A stretch of 8,647 nt of DNA from Verrucomicrobiota bacterium (lineage in GTDB: Bacteria; Verrucomicrobiota; Verrucomicrobiia; Limisphaerales; CAZBKV01): the NCBI GenBank assembly GCA_021160185.1, contig JAGHDA010000282.1:1-8647 (forward strand), given 5' to 3'. The position numbers were made by a program, and so were the translations under genes. Below, piece after piece: positions 8,101 through 8,647 of the stretch. The first letter of the stretch is position 1, and each line of letters starts with the position of its first letter. The notes under the pieces are model-generated. The model worked only from the letters and a program-made list of their open reading frames with translations, made no database searches and was not told the DNA's origin.

Positions 8101-8647
8101 TTCGCCCACAGTCCGCGCGCCGGTCAACGTGCCCGGCAGCCTGGAAGGCGTGGAAGGCGTGGGCGCGGGAGAGGCGCTGGTCTTCACGCGGGGATTCCGC
8201 TACGACGCCTCGGGCCTGACCGATGGGACGGAATGGGTGGACGCCTTGGCCTACGACGGCGTCAAGGCGAGCCTGGCGGCTTCGCTTCCTTTGCCCGCCC
8301 AATGGCCTCGCCCCGTTTCTGTGATGAACGGCAAGCTTTGGCTGGGCCGGCCCGCCGCCGAGGAGACGGAGGAGCCTTCTCTCGAGCTGTGGCGTCTGGG
8401 CGACGAGGGCAAGTTCGTCCGGGAGGCGGCGCTGGCTCTGGATGGTGCGGCGCAGGAAATCGAGCCGCTGGGGCCCGCCGTGGCGATCCGCCTCGGCGGC
8501 GCTGTGGCGATCTGCCGCGCGAGCCCCGAGGGAAGCATCGAGATCCTCGGCCGGGAGGCGCCGCCTCCCGGACGAACTTGCCCTCGTCGCCCAGACGCCA
8601 CAGCTCGAGAGAAGGCTCCTCCGTCTCCTCGGCGGCGGGCCGGCCCA
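5150..8647 (+). CDS. Large secreted beta-propeller protein (COG4880 / PF09826-like), 3' end missing
   Basis: From ATG 5150 the frame stays open for 1166 codons to the window edge. A signal peptide is clear: MKQPKRSAW, then an Ala/Gly/Leu core, with cleavage near residues 28-32. Residues about 33-270 look beta-rich and Ig-like, with PPGEYTLEVLSSNG and, at 224-240, LPLPASFYVGRSSFNGP. From about 295 onward, blade motifs of the type DV-x-DP-x-x-P-R recur, starting near residues 296, 411, 458, 516, 561, 609, 669, 711, 829, 904, 975, 1030 and 1078. The best family match is at 561-690: VVDLRNPAAPRIAG, VPGWSTYIHPLGD (580-592), VSLFDVADPSAPR, KAFTVLPELGLILLP (from 642). This is the pattern of secreted C-terminal beta-propeller proteins distantly related to WD40 repeats. 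The blade count suggests two propellers in tandem. The role is unknown; binding or scaffolding outside the cytoplasm is likely. Coding is credible only to about 8557 (residue 1136). The last 30 codons are antisense copy from an inverted repeat, Arg/Pro-rich and probably not native. Confidence 0.88.
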   Translation, partial: MKQPKRSAWIAAAGGAVGALLLAAPLAQGGNALKPQKIEISPCPQGVLNSLKVAARYAEGKAVLDYKVLMPDGCSFLVTLEPPERAGKRIRWKVGLGRPPGAACVQVLTPRDGSVEVGPLPPGEYTLEVLSSNGASRELSVEAPAPLDRPWIEGIEVEGGMIRARVHVPAGVRRVVLEGRRQWGRGAWSPRASALTDGTEQSVALEVPVSEEMELLRARAEKELPLPASFYVGRSSFNGPVSDGRADAPPAGYWNDALIDAPGAGPEESGQREVQESDLWRIEGDTLYFFNQRRGLQVIDVADPDHPRLEGALSLPASGEQMYVLEGGYVVLLARQGCDWSGSSGSRVLVVDANASPPAVVADLAVEGQLQESRLVGKALYVVSQVYRPVEEPSPDGETGVSRTWTWWSTAVSFDLSDPACPQQVGQEWFEGYQNVVQATDRFLMVARRAGAHGNLSVVSLLDISDPAGRMEPLSEIHPAGWVKDKFKLSIHGDTLTVISEVSQWRPSRRLFTVLETFSIADPRRPVKVGELELAHDETLFATRFDGDRVYIVTFERVDPLWVVDLRNPAAPRIAGALEVPGWSTYIHPLGDRLVAVGLENTDGWRVAVSLFDVADPSAPRLLDRVPLGGNSSWSEATQDEKAFTVLPELGLILLPYQGWSQEGAVQGVQLVDLDLQQGQLALRGVISHDFRPRRATAHGDRILSISGRELLAVDATDRDAPQVTAELELAWPVNRVFAQGDWLLEIQDWGDNAQAAPAIRVAARDAPDEAVAEVSLEQPWPIVGASARNGRLYVLQLDTGQWGPIFWIDAAEDGQAPPEQEPKANGRLTIFDLDSLPELRAAGEAEFLLKDLSWSASMDALWLDDGLLVWAGQGGWGGPIPLFGVPELGMPWRPWWNGWGGRLLAFDVGDPSQPRLASFVDLSQGGERWSFSRAESVGRLVYLTHMESEFVPDETKPDQPGEIPVGKWITRYYLDVVDFADSDSPTVRAPVNVPGSLEGVEGVGAGEALVFTRGFRYDASGLTDGTEWVDALAYDGVKASLAASLPLPAQWPRPVSVMNGKLWLGRPAAEETEEPSLELWRLGDEGKFVREAALALDGAAQEIEPLGPAVAIRLGGAVAICRASPEGSIEILGREAPPPGRTCPRRPDATAREKAPPSPRRRAGP
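8343..8432 (+). repeat. Left arm of a perfect 90-bp inverted repeat
   Basis: This segment lies inside the propeller gene and encodes normal blade sequence around residues 1065-1094 (GRPAAEETEEPSLELWRLGD). Its exact reverse complement occupies the last 90 bases of the window. Base-by-base comparison shows no mismatch until 8433 against 8557, and 125 bases separate the arms. The sense reading here is the sensible protein, so this arm is the original and the right arm the copy. Confidence 0.95.
8551..8571. repeat. Odd-length palindrome at the inversion junction
   Basis: CCGGGAGGCG (8551-8560) and CGCCTCCCGG (8562-8571) are perfect complements around a single C at 8561. The left half also occurs as a direct repeat in the left arm (8420-8429). 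The junction between native and inverted sequence falls inside this palindrome, with GCG (8558-8560) shared by both possible continuations. Confidence 0.85.
8558..8647 (-). repeat. Right arm of the 90-bp inverted repeat, running to the window edge
   Basis: This is the exact reverse complement of 8343-8432 and it ends with the window, so the true length of the duplication is unknown. In the propeller frame it reads as Arg/Pro-rich residues unlike the preceding protein. The most likely cause is a fold-back chimera (template switch, amplification or assembly through a palindrome). A genuine genomic inverted duplication or hairpin end is the alternative. Confidence 0.95.

Noticed and set aside
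8142..8159. Tandem copy of the 9-mer TGGAAGGCG inside the propeller gene
   Set aside because: Only two units and in frame (LEGVEGVG). This is a small duplication or chance in repetitive coding sequence, not a functional repeat array.
6929..8302. Minus-strand open frame of 457 codons
   Set aside because: Antisense to the same propeller gene, with biased composition and no motif. The plus frame is open and protein-like throughout.
8251..8601. Minus-strand open frame of 116 codons near the right edge
   Set aside because: It spans the inverted repeat, so its first part is simply the sense propeller sequence copied in reverse orientation. It is not an independent gene.
8558..8647. Arg/Pro-rich C-terminal tail of the propeller protein
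   Set aside because: It is encoded entirely by the reverse-complement copy of 8343-8432, so it is probably not a real protein tail.

Overview
The window is a high-GC bacterial fragment (about 60-65 % G+C by eye) that looks like ordinary chromosome. I see no rRNA, tRNA, CRISPR array, insertion sequence or phage gene. Its gene families are a DUF1343/NamZ muramidase, an NhaD-type Na+/H+ antiporter, a COG4880-type secreted beta-propeller protein, a methyltransferase and a short-chain-dehydrogenase-like protein. Together with the codon usage they would fit a Gram-negative of the Verrucomicrobiota/PVC type, but this is only a guess. The length is not round and the right end folds back on itself, so the window is probably a whole assembly contig rather than a cut from a longer chromosome.

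Layout. (1) 2-1227, plus strand: the last codons of an unidentified gene, then a class I SAM-dependent methyltransferase with an N-terminal domain I cannot identify. (2) 1224-2516, plus strand: a secreted DUF1343 protein (NamZ-type exo-N-acetylmuramidase family) that overlaps the methyltransferase by an ATGA junction. The first three genes therefore read as one operon. (3) 2539-3399, minus strand: a short-chain-dehydrogenase-fold protein that has lost all its catalytic residues and carries an Ala/Pro/Ser-rich tail. It converges on the muramidase gene with a 22-base gap. (4) 3503-4936, plus strand: an NhaD-type antiporter, divergent from the SDR-like gene, with a small GNRA-loop hairpin over its ribosome binding region. 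(5) 4937-5149: a 213-base intergenic region with weak stem-loops and a strong Shine-Dalgarno at its end. (6) 5150 to the right edge, plus strand: one very long reading frame with no stop in the window. It encodes a secreted protein with an Ig-like N-terminal part followed by at least 12 propeller-blade repeats, and it is the largest gene here.

How the genes relate. The methyltransferase and muramidase are translationally coupled, and the muramidase acts on cell-wall fragments outside the cytoplasm. The antiporter is a membrane protein for Na+/pH homeostasis, and the propeller protein is exported. The common theme is the cell envelope, but nothing ties all the genes into one pathway, and I found no convincing new defence or mobile system.

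The most notable structural signal is a perfect 90-base inverted repeat (8343-8432 against 8558-8647) that ends exactly at the window edge. It replaces the natural continuation of the propeller gene with the antisense of its own upstream sequence. I read it as most likely a fold-back or chimeric assembly end, so the gene's true 3' end is missing.
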